A stretch of DNA of 64,000 nt from Nemania diffusa (lineage: Eukaryota; Ascomycota; Sordariomycetes; Xylariales; Xylariaceae). Shown piece by piece: positions 1 to 10,998 of the stretch; within the stretch, counting starts at the first letter, position 1; every line of letters starts with the position of its first letter. The position numbers were made by a program, and so were the translations under genes. The stretch lies in contig JBBPUQ010000002.1 in assembly GCA_038501195.1 (NCBI GenBank), positions 3,968,001 to 4,032,000 on the forward strand. The letters are read 5' to 3'. Below the pieces are notes generated by a model that was given only the letters and a program-made list of their open reading frames with translations, searched no databases and was not told the DNA's origin.

Positions 1-1258
1 AGTCGCCCGCCTCTCGATCGCCAGACCCGGCCATGAGCTCGGTCATGTCGCGCATGCGATAGTCAAGGACAGGGGTAATCCAGTCGTCCTGGAGGAGAGA
101 GTAGCCCTCCTTGGCATTGTCATGCGGTTTGCGAGGGTTAACGGCCCAGTATCCAAAATCAGCATCGATACGCTTCAGATATCGCAACAGGTTTGACCAG
201 TAGTTAGCATCGCCTTCACCCGGATAATGCGGGGCGCCAAACTCGCCAACCCATACGGGAGCTATGTCACCCTCGACCAGGTACGCCCAGTTCTTGCGCA
301 TGGCCTGGATGAAGGAGGCATAGCTGCGCTTGGCGTAGCGACCCTCCCGGTTGCCCCAGCCGGACCAGGCGTAGACGTGCGCCGAGTAGACGACGCGGTC
401 CGGCACGTCGAGCACCACGGGCCGCGTCCGCACGCCGGTCAGGTCGTTGCCCGACTCGGTCCCCTCGACTATCATCAGCCAGTCTTTGTTCATCTTCAGC
501 AACCGATCGCCACACTTTTCCGCGGCACTCGCCCAGCGGCCCCAGGGCATCGTGCCCCAGACGCCGCGCACCTCGTTCCGCAAGTCGGCTCCGATGACGT
601 AGGGGTTATCAACAAAGCGGCCCATGATGGTCTCCCAGTGCTGGATCCAGTCCTCCTCGGACTGCGATATGCGGCACAGGGGCCCGAGGATGTCGTTCGA
701 CCAGCTAGCATCACACGGGTCGGCGCCGCAACACCAGGTGGCGGTGGTGATGTGGTTGTTCACGATGACGGCGATGCCGGCGTCGGTCAAGGCCTCGACG
801 ACGGCGACGAAGATGTCGAGGGCGCGCTGGCCGAAGAGATCCGGGTTCGCGGCTAAGTGGCGTTCGTGGATATGAGGGTTCGTGATGACCATCTCGTCGG
901 AGTAGGGCAAGCGCACGCTGTTAAAGCCAAGCATGCGGATACTCGCGGCGATGACGGAGCGGTGCTGGATGTCGAGTCCGCCAGGGATAAACAACTCATC
1001 GCTCCCGCCATACCAGTTGACGCTGGAGAGCTTGAACCGGCGGCCCGTGGCATCGACGACGTCACGGCCCTTGGTCCGCAGCGGCATCGTGTAGGTGGTT
1101 ATGCTCGACTCTTCGATGAAGGGCGGCAGTGGGCGTTGGCTAAACAGCTCGGCGCCAGCGTCGGGAATCCATGGGCGCTTGAGCGCGGCTTCTGCCTTCC
1201 ATACGTAGCTGACAAACCCGCCGATGATCAGGAATGCAAGGAGCGTTAATTGAAACAT
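1..1258 (-). CDS. GH5-family glycoside hydrolase (cellulase-type), membrane-anchored or secreted, 3' end cut by window edge
   Basis: This frame is open from an ATG at 1258 down to base 1 (419 codons) without a stop, so the C-terminus lies outside the window. Residues 1-24 are hydrophobic (MFQLTLLAFLIIGGFVSYVW) and form a signal anchor or signal peptide. The body reads as a GH5 TIM barrel. It has SSVNWYGG near residue 80, NNHITTATWCC, the acid/base motif LRNE with Glu229, SAHVYAWSG, and the nucleophile motif VGEFGAP with Glu339. Both catalytic glutamates and the histidine before the seventh strand are present, so an active beta-glycosidase is expected. The exact GH5 subfamily and substrate cannot be read from sequence. 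No intron is seen in the visible part. Codon use is strongly GC-ending. The gene is divergent from the RNase III-like gene across 758 bp. I am confident of the family, not of the substrate. Confidence 0.9.
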   Translation of the reverse strand, partial: MFQLTLLAFLIIGGFVSYVWKAEAALKRPWIPDAGAELFSQRPLPPFIEESSITTYTMPLRTKGRDVVDATGRRFKLSSVNWYGGSDELFIPGGLDIQHRSVIAASIRMLGFNSVRLPYSDEMVITNPHIHERHLAANPDLFGQRALDIFVAVVEALTDAGIAVIVNNHITTATWCCGADPCDASWSNDILGPLCRISQSEEDWIQHWETIMGRFVDNPYVIGADLRNEVRGVWGTMPWGRWASAAEKCGDRLLKMNKDWLMIVEGTESGNDLTGVRTRPVVLDVPDRVVYSAHVYAWSGWGNREGRYAKRSYASFIQAMRKNWAYLVEGDIAPVWVGEFGAPHYPGEGDANYWSNLLRYLKRIDADFGYWAVNPRKPHDNAKEGYSLLQDDWITPVLDYRMRDMTELMAGSGDREAGD

Positions 1259-2016
1259 TGTGAGCGGCCTGACTTGTCTCGGCTAAGGTGGTATTGGATG
1301 GCTCAGGTATGATGAAATGGCTGTGATGGAGGTCGTGTTCTTAGCGGTGAATAGCAACCATGAATAATATAGATATAGCACCCATCATCACACTCAAAAC
1401 AGACTCGGATATTCAGGGAAGCATGCAGATATATAGTATAACCTGGATCCAATGGCAGGATTTGCAACGAGATACCAGAAATTGGGAATGTTGAAGCTAT
1501 CAACACGGAGATGCTTAGGATTTGGTTTGCTGCGTCAGCGTAATTGAGTGACGTCTTGTCGTAGGCACGTAAGGTACCTACCTACATAAGGTACATACCT
1601 AAGATCGGTACCGTACTACAGTGCAGCCCCACCCGCCTCGTCTTAGAACTTCCCCGTGTTATCGATAACTATTTAAACATGCCTGTCTTACCTTCTCAAC
1701 TCACCCAATCGCCCGAAACTACCTACCCTAGATAGCTACCTACCTACGAGCCGCCTAACCTCGGCGTGCTTGATGCGAGCATTCCCGGTAGATAGGTCTC
1801 ATCAACCTCGTCAAATTAAGGCGAGATTCACTCTAGTTAGCTGTTTGCCGTCCGCACTCAGCCGCAATAACAAAAATACTTATCTCGCTAGATATTACGA
1901 GTTTCTCTCTTGGATATCTCTAATCGAATGTTCAATAAACAGTCGATACCTAAATTACCACCACCTATATCAACGATATTGAAATAACCATATGTAATAG
2001 GCGCGGAGCTTGCAAG
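1259..2016. other. Intergenic region, divergent promoter
   Basis: Shared upstream region of the GH5 gene (-) and the RNase III-like gene (+). It carries clusters of ACCTACCTA/AGGTAC repeats around 1575-1610 and 1722-1745. I see no coding region. Confidence 0.6.
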
Positions 2017-2960
2017 ATGAGTACACTCCTCACTTGTAGGTTGCCACGTGGAGTCGGGCCGCAAATGTATAGATATCGGTACTTAGAGATGGTCTGTCTC
2101 TTCACGGACTTGAAGAGTTCTTCCATAGGGGTTTCATCTGCTTCACGGTTTAAAGCCTCCATCCCTTTCACTTCGCTGTTCTCGACTTGCACGACCAAAA
2201 ACAGAAACAGCGGTAGCAAAAGGAACGCAGACGATATCAATAAAATCGTCCTCTCGTCAGCGCCTCGCCATCATTCGCATCCGCTACCTTCTAATGTAAA
2301 GAAACCCATTGACCGAGCGAGCAAAATCGACAAGGCTCAGAAGATCATCAACTACGAGTTTCAGAACAACGACCTCTTGTGGGAAGCGCTGCAAGCCCCT
2401 AACTCCGAAATCTCTGAGCCGAACGGTCGCATGGGAAACAAGGCTCTAGCATCAGTGGGTGACGCCGTTGCTACGCTCGTCATCAAGCTCGATTGCTATA
2501 AAATGAACTACACTATCGGTACCGCTCAGATCTAAGCCTACTCTCTCATGTACGTAATGACTTACTCGCGTGAGGTAAAATAGGGGCCACCACGTCATTG
2601 TTGACTACAATAGTCAGTAATTATCGACTCGCCCTCACTTGCGAGCAGACTGGTCTTGCGACCTGCATCAATCTAAACCCAAGCCAGGGCGGTATCGTTG
2701 GGCCTCGGACCCGTGCGGACTCCGTCGAAGCTGTCAGTGAGTATTTTTAGGGTCCTTTCTAAAGCTACTCAAGGGGTAGGAAGGCTCCTTTTCGGAGGCG
2801 ACAATCATCCTCAGGGCTTCCTAGATGGCCAGAGATCAAGCTTGGAACGGCGATACTGACCCGAAGTGTTGTAGTCGGGGCCGTTTACCAAGACGGTGGC
2901 ATCGACAGCGCGAGGTCGGTGATGCGAACCCTGCGGATTATCAACTATGCCGAAGCCTAG
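2017..2960 (+). CDS. RNase III-domain-like small protein (3 exons)
   Basis: Exons 2017-2518, 2614-2736 and 2875-2960 join in frame to 236 aa. Intron 1 is GTACCG...TAG (95 nt) and intron 2 is GTGAGT...TAG (138 nt). The joined C-terminal half matches the RNase III fold. It has LLWEAL (about 120-126), GNKALASVGDAV (141-151) and, across the second junction, ADSVEAVIGAVYQDGG (202-217). Compared with the canonical NERLEFLGDAV signature, the metal-binding Glu of the first motif is Ala145, while Asp149, Asp203 and Glu206 are kept. No double-stranded RNA-binding domain follows. Similar short fungal RNase III-domain proteins exist. Whether this one cleaves RNA is open. The N-terminal 95 residues are basic and Ser-rich and could be an organelle-targeting region. 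The start is uncertain because in-frame Met17 and Met25 are alternatives. Intron 1 has a weak donor but is the only GT that avoids the stop at 2533-2535. Confidence 0.75.
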
Positions 2961-4781
2961 TGATACAAAATCCCTCACAGCCTCGTGAAAGACACACCAC
3001 CAGCAGTGCAGGCTTGAGGCTCTTGGCTGAGCCTCCATGGGACAACCGTGAAGCGTTGCCTCAGTGGCACGCCTAAAAGGTCACCGAGTATCCTGCAGTG
3101 GCACACCTTGTCCTATATTTACAACAGACAGCTACTCGCGTCAATTGTTGCACATATGGCCGGTCGACTGGGACTCAATCCATACCACTCCCAGTGGATG
3201 AAGCATATGTCTAATTTCAGTTTAAAATAGACAGGTAGAGTATGTAGGGCATACGCGCGTCAAAAAACAGGGAGATAGGAAATGAGGGTTGTAGTGAAAT
3301 GACAGGTCGTCCGATCACTATCATTCGCTTTGACTAGAAAAGGCCACAGTGCCATTAGGGGCGAATTTATGATATCAACTCAACCTCATAATTGTTCCGG
3401 TACCATTCAATATGACGTCGCGTCAACTGGGCTTAGGAAAATATCGCCAGAGCCGGACCAATACAAATGGAATACGATGCAACATCAAGGCGCTGTTTTA
3501 ACGAAAGGGAATATTTATTTTGATAGGCAGAAATGTGCAACTTGCAATGTCAGCGCGCATGGTGACATCTTGTCTTCTCTGTTATCAATTGCCTAACGGT
3601 AGAATATCATAGAACCATCTGTATAAACCTAGGCAATAATATAGGGCATCTAAGTACGCATAGGGGTCAAGGCAAGAAAAAGAATTGCTGTGGCTAACTT
3701 GCGGTGAGCTTCTCTGTTTCCCTCTCACTCTCCCTCATCAAGGACCTGGGTCTGTGTTGAAAACCCCAGACGGCCTGAGCTCGACCCATGTTGGCCTGTA
3801 TCCGGGTCTGTGCCTGCAGTTGGGCCTGGGTGCTGCAGCAAGTAGCGCGGCAGAAGTCGACGAACCGGAGTCCACGGCAGCTACCAACCTAGACTCCCTA
3901 GATACCTACGTACCTGGTACCTTGTAGTATGCACTTTGGTTGACGAGCAGGCAGAATCGTGCATGCATGTGTTGAGGGGGGCTGACGTGCAGCCACGCGA
4001 AGCGACCAACCACCGCTGCCGAGGCGGGAACCTTCCTGCAGGACTCTCAGGCACCGATGGTATGTAGGCGCAGAATATTACGCCCAGATCTGGCCTTCTT
4101 TACGATTCCGAGTTTCTTCGTCAGATATTAGTCGCGAGCCAAGGCCATCCATACTGGGTTGGCTATCATGTAAAAATGTACAGTATGGTCTTATGCATTT
4201 TTTTTCTTTCGATTATTAGTCCCCTAGTTCAGCTAGGTATATACCGCGTAGTCTAAATGCAATGCGACGCCAGAAGCGACCGACTCCTTCATCCTATCTT
4301 TCGAGCCTGAATTGACGCGACTTGCTCTGACCTTTCCCAGGGCCATGAGGACTCGAACCCTGGTGATATGTGATAGTGATATCGTATTGTATTTTACATG
4401 AATACATGCATACTCTAAGGCCTGTGTAAGGCCTGTATGTCTCCTGGATGGACCCTATTCTCGCGATCCTACCCATACATACTCGCCAACGCTGCCCAGC
4501 CCGTTCCCATATCGCCCCCCTCATTCTTCATTTATCACGTCCCACGGTAGTAGCGACGCTGATGGATTTTGTATGAATCCTCGTCTCGTACAATCCCCTT
4601 AGCCGTACATGAAACATGCAAAAATCAAAGAAAAGAATCCGCCAGGCGCCACGCTCGAGGTAAACGAATCCCTTTTTTCTCCGACATGAAAATGAAAGAT
4701 CTTCTTAATGCTAGTAATTGTGACACAACCAAAGCAATATACACGGCTGCTCCTTCGTCGTCGGAGTTACCGTCGTAGTTT
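2961..4781. other. Intergenic region, convergent 3' flanks
   Basis: Lies between the 3' ends of the RNase III-like gene and the receptor-like gene. Only short unlinked open frames are present. It contains a T-rich tract at 4200-4210 and ACCT repeats near 3900-3925. I see no supported gene. Confidence 0.55.
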
Positions 4782-6557
4782 TTATATGAATACGTGGCCA
4801 GGTCCCTTATTTGGGCTGTAATTTGAGGGGCTATGCCGCGTATCCTCTTGCCCCTCTATTCTGTTCATTCCCAGAGGATTCATGTTGTACCCGGGGTAAC
4901 CTTGTGGCGAGGTTATCCTTGACGCGATATGTGTAGCGGGTGGCGGTTCGGGGTATGATTGATAGCTGTCCATCATTTCAAAGTGGACGTTTTGGGGGAC
5001 TCGAGGTGAGGAGAAGGATCGTTGATGGGGTTGGTACGGCGCGGTCCGCCCGAAGTAGTCGGGGGTTTTACGTCCAGGAGAGACGGGTGACATCGCGCTA
5101 CTTGGTGTCAGTATTTCTTCGTTCTTGGCGGTCGAATCGCGGTCCAACATTTCATATGACCGGGGATCATTCTTAAGATCCATCCGTGCATCGACGGATA
5201 CAAATTCCTTATTTTGACGACCGCCGAGGGCTGCGAACCATTCCACCCATCCAGTGACCATAGACCAGCGGCCGAGGAGCAGTAGCACCCACAAGCCGTT
5301 CATCTACAAGCGAAATTAATATCTGAATACTGCAATAGGGGTGGGTTTAGCCTTACTGCTAGGAGAACGAGTACTGCGGTCACTGCTGGCAAGCCGACGA
5401 CCAATGGTGCGGCTAGGTCCAAACAGGCATTCTTGTCGCCGCCTTTTGTCGCGAGACAGAGAATCCAGTCCTTTGCTTTGTTGGGGTCGGTCTTAATATC
5501 TTCAATGGTATTGTCAAGGAAAACGAAAATGACGGCAAAAAAGATGACATCGGCAAGGATAATCAAAACAATAACAATACCCCGCCACTGAAGTTGAATG
5601 ACTCGCCGAACACGTCGGTATGCCTGTCGAGGGGTCATGGTTCGAATGCTGTTAGAGTAAGATGGACCTCCAGAGTGCGCACTCGACTGGCCACCGTCCG
5701 CGAGAGACGCAAGATACACTTTGATGCAGTAACCGAAGGTCGCGAACTGGATAACAACTGTAAGACCAGCGAAGATCAACAGAGGGATCCAAAAATCGGC
5801 CAAGCTGTTTTCGTGGTTGATGTGACAAGTCTGGCCGAATCGAAAAGAAACGCCGCTGAAGACCAAGAGGAGGACGAGTCCCACAATTGGGATGCCCCAG
5901 CCCAGAGCTTGAGAGAACCACATGTAATTCCGTCCCACCACCATTTGCCAACAGATTTGAAGATGTAGAGAGAGGGCTCTCAAAAAAATCCACATGATAC
6001 CACCCCATCCGCCCACAAGTAGAAAGGCTCCTGAAGCGGCGCAGATCGAGCTCGAATCCTGGCCATGAGGTGTAATTTCGTTGTAGCATTCGTCTGGCTT
6101 TCCTGCCAAGGGTATAATAAATCCCAACTAGGAGTATGTCAGTGATCATGGTGTTGGTGATTCTTCTAACTCCACCGACTCACATTCATCAAGACTACGG
6201 CCGCGGTAAGGCATATGCTTAGATAATGCCTATGTGTTCTCTCCACCGGGAGTACGATCCACGATAGCAGCAAGAAAGCACAGCCTACCATACCAGCAAC
6301 ATTGATCCAGTCTGCAGATTGCGTAGCAGGTGTGAAGTTATCCGGGTAGACCCAATCGGTCAGCGGACATGGCAAGCAACAACTTTCGCCTGTTAAACTT
6401 GAACACAGTCGGCCAGCAATATCTGCGAGAACATCAGAATTGGCCTAAGCATTGGTCGTTATACCGACAACTTACACCCGCCCTTCGTAGGGAAAGCTGC
6501 CTCGCTGAAAAAGGGCGCGGGGCATCCATCGCGCAATCCCGCTAAAGTTGAATTCAT
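4782..6557 (-). CDS. Seven-transmembrane G-protein-coupled-receptor-like protein (4 exons)
   Basis: Four exons on the minus strand, 6557-6476, 6422-6184, 6127-5357 and 5303-4782, join in frame to 537 aa. The three introns are 53, 56 and 53 nt, with GTAAGT, GTGAGT and GTAAGG donors and CAG, TAG and TAG acceptors. The N-terminal 60 residues have a short Cys-rich ectodomain (GESCCLPCP). Seven hydrophobic segments follow at about 66-88, 94-115, 136-162, 178-201, 218-246, 288-311 and 345-378. The tail of about 155 residues is cytoplasmic and Ser/Pro-rich (LTPSSAMSPVSPGRKTP). The architecture resembles fungal receptors described as Frizzled/Smoothened-like or class-2 GPCR-like, which are thought to signal through heterotrimeric G proteins at the plasma membrane. 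The ligand is unknown. The loop between segments 5 and 6 is basic (RQAYRRVRRVIQ), as in G-protein-coupling loops. I am confident of a 7-TM protein and less so of the receptor class. Confidence 0.8.
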
Positions 6558-8020
6558 CTTGGAGATATTTCGATCGATTTCGGCGCCAAATGGCTTCGTT
6601 TAAATTTGGCGGCGCCAGCCAACTCTCTCCCAAGGTACTCGGACAGCGATATTCGATTAAGGTCAAAAGGAACCGGTGCAAAAGCGACGGGGTCGATACG
6701 TTGGGCAAAGTGCTTTAACTGTAGACCATGGCTCCGAGGTTACGCATGGACGAAGCACTTATCTCCTACATGAAGCAAGACCAGACAGACACGACGGCAG
6801 CATACAGCTATGAGTCGACTTCGAGTGACGCGTGATGTACTCGGGGGGAACCGATGTTTACGCAAAAAGCAGGCGGAAGGGCCATTTTGAGGAGCACCCT
6901 AGCATCCCTATGCATGTAGGCACAGTACACCAAGATGGCGAGTCCGGTCCACCCCAATCTTCATTGGTGTTAGTAGTGTAACGGCCTCGGAGGACTATAC
7001 TCTAGTAGGTCGAGCCGGGTCGGGGCTGGGACGATCAGATCCCTCGGCGTGGTGTCGTACTGTATGTTGGACAGCATATTGAGACTGTACAAGAACCCGG
7101 CGACTGTTGGTGGCCCCTTGCCGACCCAGACTCCAACGTCTCCCACCTCTCCCCGACACTCGCCCTGTGAGTGGTGCGAGCGTCATCAAGGGGGCGGAGC
7201 GCTGGTGGGCCTCCAGACAGGACTGTCAGCCAGTCCTACCCGCAGGAGATAGCGACAAGGGAGCAGATGGTCATCTACAGGATACAGGCTAGCTACCAGA
7301 TAGGCTAGCTACTCGCAAACCTTGGCGATTTGAGCAACTCTGTCTATCTACGCAGAGTGGGATTTAGTTCTCGTTGTGAAGCAATCATCAGCCTGCGAAC
7401 CTAATTTGTCAGTGGCCTATTGCTGAGAGTAACCAATCAAACAGATAAAAATGGCTATATCATATTGGAGGTCAGTATAGCAGCTCCTACATAGGTAGTA
7501 GTATCTACGGTAGGTAGGAGTTCTGTTGTTGTAGCGAAGGAATGTAGGAGTAGGAGTGTATGCGAACATCTGTACAGACGCAGTAGATACGCAGTAAAGG
7601 CGTTGCGCATCGAAGGTGACCTCTACTACCTACACTGCATATCAAGTACAGTAGGTAGGTAGTTTCTAGATGGCCTACCCAGGTACCCAGGCATGCTACC
7701 TTCAGCCCACTGTCGGATCAGTTGCCTCATTTGAACCAACATGAGGGGTGTGAATACCTGCAAGATGCTGCATAGCACGCTGTAAACTTGGAGGCGAGTT
7801 GGAGAGCGAATGTACCTACCTACCTACCCAGAAGAAGCCTGACCCTGAAGTCTATACCTAAGGTGTGAGTGGAGAAACATGGGATGGATCACGCTACCAG
7901 CCTATATGATAGGTATTATGTACAGTGAACAGAATACCGACTGTCTTCCCTATTGCCGCAGGTATTCTCGCCCTATTATTAGCGAATCCCCCACGTTTAA
8001 CTTGTTCCTGAGTCTAAAAG

Positions 8021-8031
8021 TACCTAAGGTA
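8021..8031. repeat. TACCTWAGGTA palindrome, copy 1
   Basis: Exact TACCTAAGGTA in the gene-poor region, followed at once by further AGGTA and ACCTAGGT units. It is one of six exact copies in this window, all outside coding exons. Confidence 0.7.
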
Positions 8032-8696
8032 GGTACTCTACCTAGGTAGTTTAGTGCACTACAGCAGATACCTACTGCACCTAGTGCAACTAATCAACAC
8101 GGAAAGACCCTGTGCAGTGTCACATACCTATCCCGTATTTTACCCTCTTTTTTTGTTTTTCTCTTTCCCAACTTGGGGTAGAAGGCAGCCTATCTGTAGA
8201 TCTCGTAGCCTGCCTACCCACGCATAAGGTACTCACGACAGCAAACCAACAATTACGCTCCTAAAATACAGTTGACAAGTAACACAGCAAGGGAATATGA
8301 GCCATAAGGGGTCCCCGATCAGACTGATACTCCCTCACAGGTTGGTGTCACCTCGGTTACAACGTGATCATTAATTTGCCAGTAGGCTCACGTAATGGCA
8401 ATGCCGATGACCTACATGAAATACTACTGGTATGGTGCTTGTTGTGGTGTATGTACGCTATAACATTAACCCTGGTAGATACCTACCTAACGCAGTATGT
8501 ATGTACCTATAGTATTTGTATGTCAGGGTATCGGCACTGTACATACGCATACGCATACTTAGACTTAATTAATTACCTATGCGTAGGCCAGGCAGGTCGA
8601 AAATCCACTACATCGGCGGCAACATCAATAACTGCTGATAAGTAACTCATAAATGCACTGCACTAATGATATAAATATGTAAATAGGACGACGATC

Positions 8697-8712
8697 TATA
8701 TATATATATATA
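8697..8712. repeat. (TA)8 microsatellite
   Basis: An uninterrupted run of TA dinucleotides in non-coding sequence. Confidence 0.9.
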
Positions 8713-10987
8713 ACGTGGCATATTAAATGACCTGGAAAGATCCGCAGGTTGTCTATTAGTTCTTGTACTATTCGGAGGGTTGGCAGCCTAGAATAAATGA
8801 GTAGGCATACTGTAGATATCTCAACGCCTTACCAGTAGGCATACTTACATAGTATGTAGACAGCCTCAGGCTAAAGTTGTTGCGTCACAGCTGGCGGTTT
8901 CTCGACCATGAAACTTGCTCTGATGGGCGGCGAACACCTCGCGAACCAAGATTTACCACCTCTGGTCCTATGCTTATCGGTGGTAATAGTACGCATAGCC
9001 AGCCTAAATAATAGGTAAGCCTCAATACGACTCAGGTCCCAACATACTAGGACGCCTTAGGCCGTCTAGATCGTGCCAATTCTATAAGTCTTCCGTATCC
9101 AAGTTAGATCCGGCCACTACAACTAATGTGTAGTAGCTTCGTACCGGAAATTATTGCGGTAGTAGTGTATTAACTAGAACATTAGAGCCTATGCTCTAAG
9201 TAGGTGCGCACTATTTCTCCCCGTAGCGATAGAGCTCGTCGTCATGGCTAGGTAGATTACCTACGCAGTAGTCGTCGCCAGTGAAACTTAGCCTGCCTTG
9301 GTACTGTACTTGTAGTATAGTACTGCTGCTGCCGCCGTACCGTACTAAGTAATGCTCCGCATACCGCGCACGGTTATATTTGTATGGAGCGTACTATAAC
9401 GGGGCGGGCCGGGGGGAATCGCCCTCTCACAGTTAGCTACTAACATAGCATTCGCCGTCTGGCTCTTCTGCGAAGACATTGGTTGGTTGGTGTGGCGACT
9501 GACACAAACACGGCTCGGTAGATGAATAAGTAGGTAAATATAGGCATATAAGTATGTATGTCTCAGACGTCGTTGGTCCCGGGTACGACCTCAGATCTGG
9601 TACTCGGTAAGTGTAGGTATGTCTCACAGCCTTAACCTTGTGCACTCACCATATGTATATGCGCATCTCTTAAGACATGCTTAAGACATGCACTAAGCCA
9701 AGAGACAAGCGCCTCTCAGCATCAAGTGACTCTTTTCCTTACAGTACCTAGGCTTCTATCTAATGCGCCGATCAACCCTGCTTGCCAATACTTATGCCCG
9801 AAGAAGTGAGAGGTAGACAGATCAATTTGCAGATATCATTTAGCCAGGTTCCCCTCGGTGAGTGAGTGCCCAGTCATGGTGGCGTTCCGCCGTCTCGGTG
9901 CCAGCGGAATTTTCCTGGGCTGACCTCTTATATCCCAGCTTCTACATTCGTTGATTCTACTGGTTCGATGCACCCTGCTCGTTCTCAAAGTGGCAACGTA
10001 GCACATCAGTCCACTCATGCTTCTCCTAGGTCACAACTTTCTCCATGGCCGAATTGCAATCATACTGTTGACTGCTTTACCTGAATCACATTAAGGAGAG
10101 CCGTCCCGTGATCTGTCGTTGTGAATCAAGGGATTGATTGCATTAAACCATCAACCTCCAAGACTCGGTTTCCAACCACACTGCACGGTTATTAATAGGC
10201 GGTGCGTATTCATCGGTCATGAAGCCCTTGATAGGCTCTCCCCTCTTCAGGGCCTTTAGGCAAGGATTCCGTATTATCGTAGTTATTTGGTCAAATATCA
10301 ATCTAGTAAGTAGTGGAATTCGGCCAGGCATGGATCGTAACCGTTCGATCACCCGATGCAAGGTTGCGTGACGAAAAAAATCCCTTGTATTTAATATCCA
10401 GTAGGCGCTTTCGGCGGCCTATGAAGACCTATAGCACAGGGTTAAAGTGATTAACGTATGTAAGATATTGGTGCGGGCTGTGGGCCAAGCCTCCTGTTGT
10501 TGTTTTTTTTCTCGTTGCATTTTCACCTCTCACAATGCTCTTGGCGGCGTGGCACGCTACGTTCAGCCGTAGCTAGACTACCCTGTAGGTAGTATACCTA
10601 CAGTAGCGGTTAGTATAGGCATGGTTCTACCACTGCGTACCTACTTACATCAGATACACTATGTAGGTAAATGACTCGATCTAGTTCTACCTACTGATAA
10701 TTACCATATATATTAAATCCCATATACGTATAAGTACTTGTATACTGTAGCGTTTTGATCTAATCTTTGTACTAACCCAGCGTTCTGGGTGTTAGAGCTG
10801 CTTCCCTTCATTTTTGTGGAAATCTGGAGTGCGTTCTATCTACCTAATTAGTCTAAGTCCCCATCCACCAACCATAAGCCCCCTATGGTACGCATATACT
10901 TAGCGAGCGACATGAGGTGCCGTAGTGCTGGAATTCGCCCCCAACAGGTTAAAGAGACTTGGCTATTCGTGTTACCTACAGTATACG

Positions 10988-10998
10988 TACCTTAGGTA
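10988..10998. repeat. TACCTWAGGTA palindrome, copy 2
   Basis: Exact TACCTTAGGTA in the gene-poor region upstream of the HET gene. Confidence 0.7.

Noticed and set aside
227..856. 209-codon plus-strand frame inside the GH5 gene
   Set aside because: It is the antisense shadow of the minus-strand GH5 coding frame, produced by GC-rich codons.
4349..4359. GGACTCGAACC, which on the minus strand resembles a tRNA B box/T-loop
   Set aside because: The flanking bases do not form a 5-bp T stem or an acceptor stem, and no A box lies at the right distance.
10143..10361. 72-codon minus-strand frame sharing the 16-mer ATTCGGCCAGGCATGG with 44740-44755
   Set aside because: One shared 16-mer in 64 kb is close to chance expectation, and the flanks do not align.
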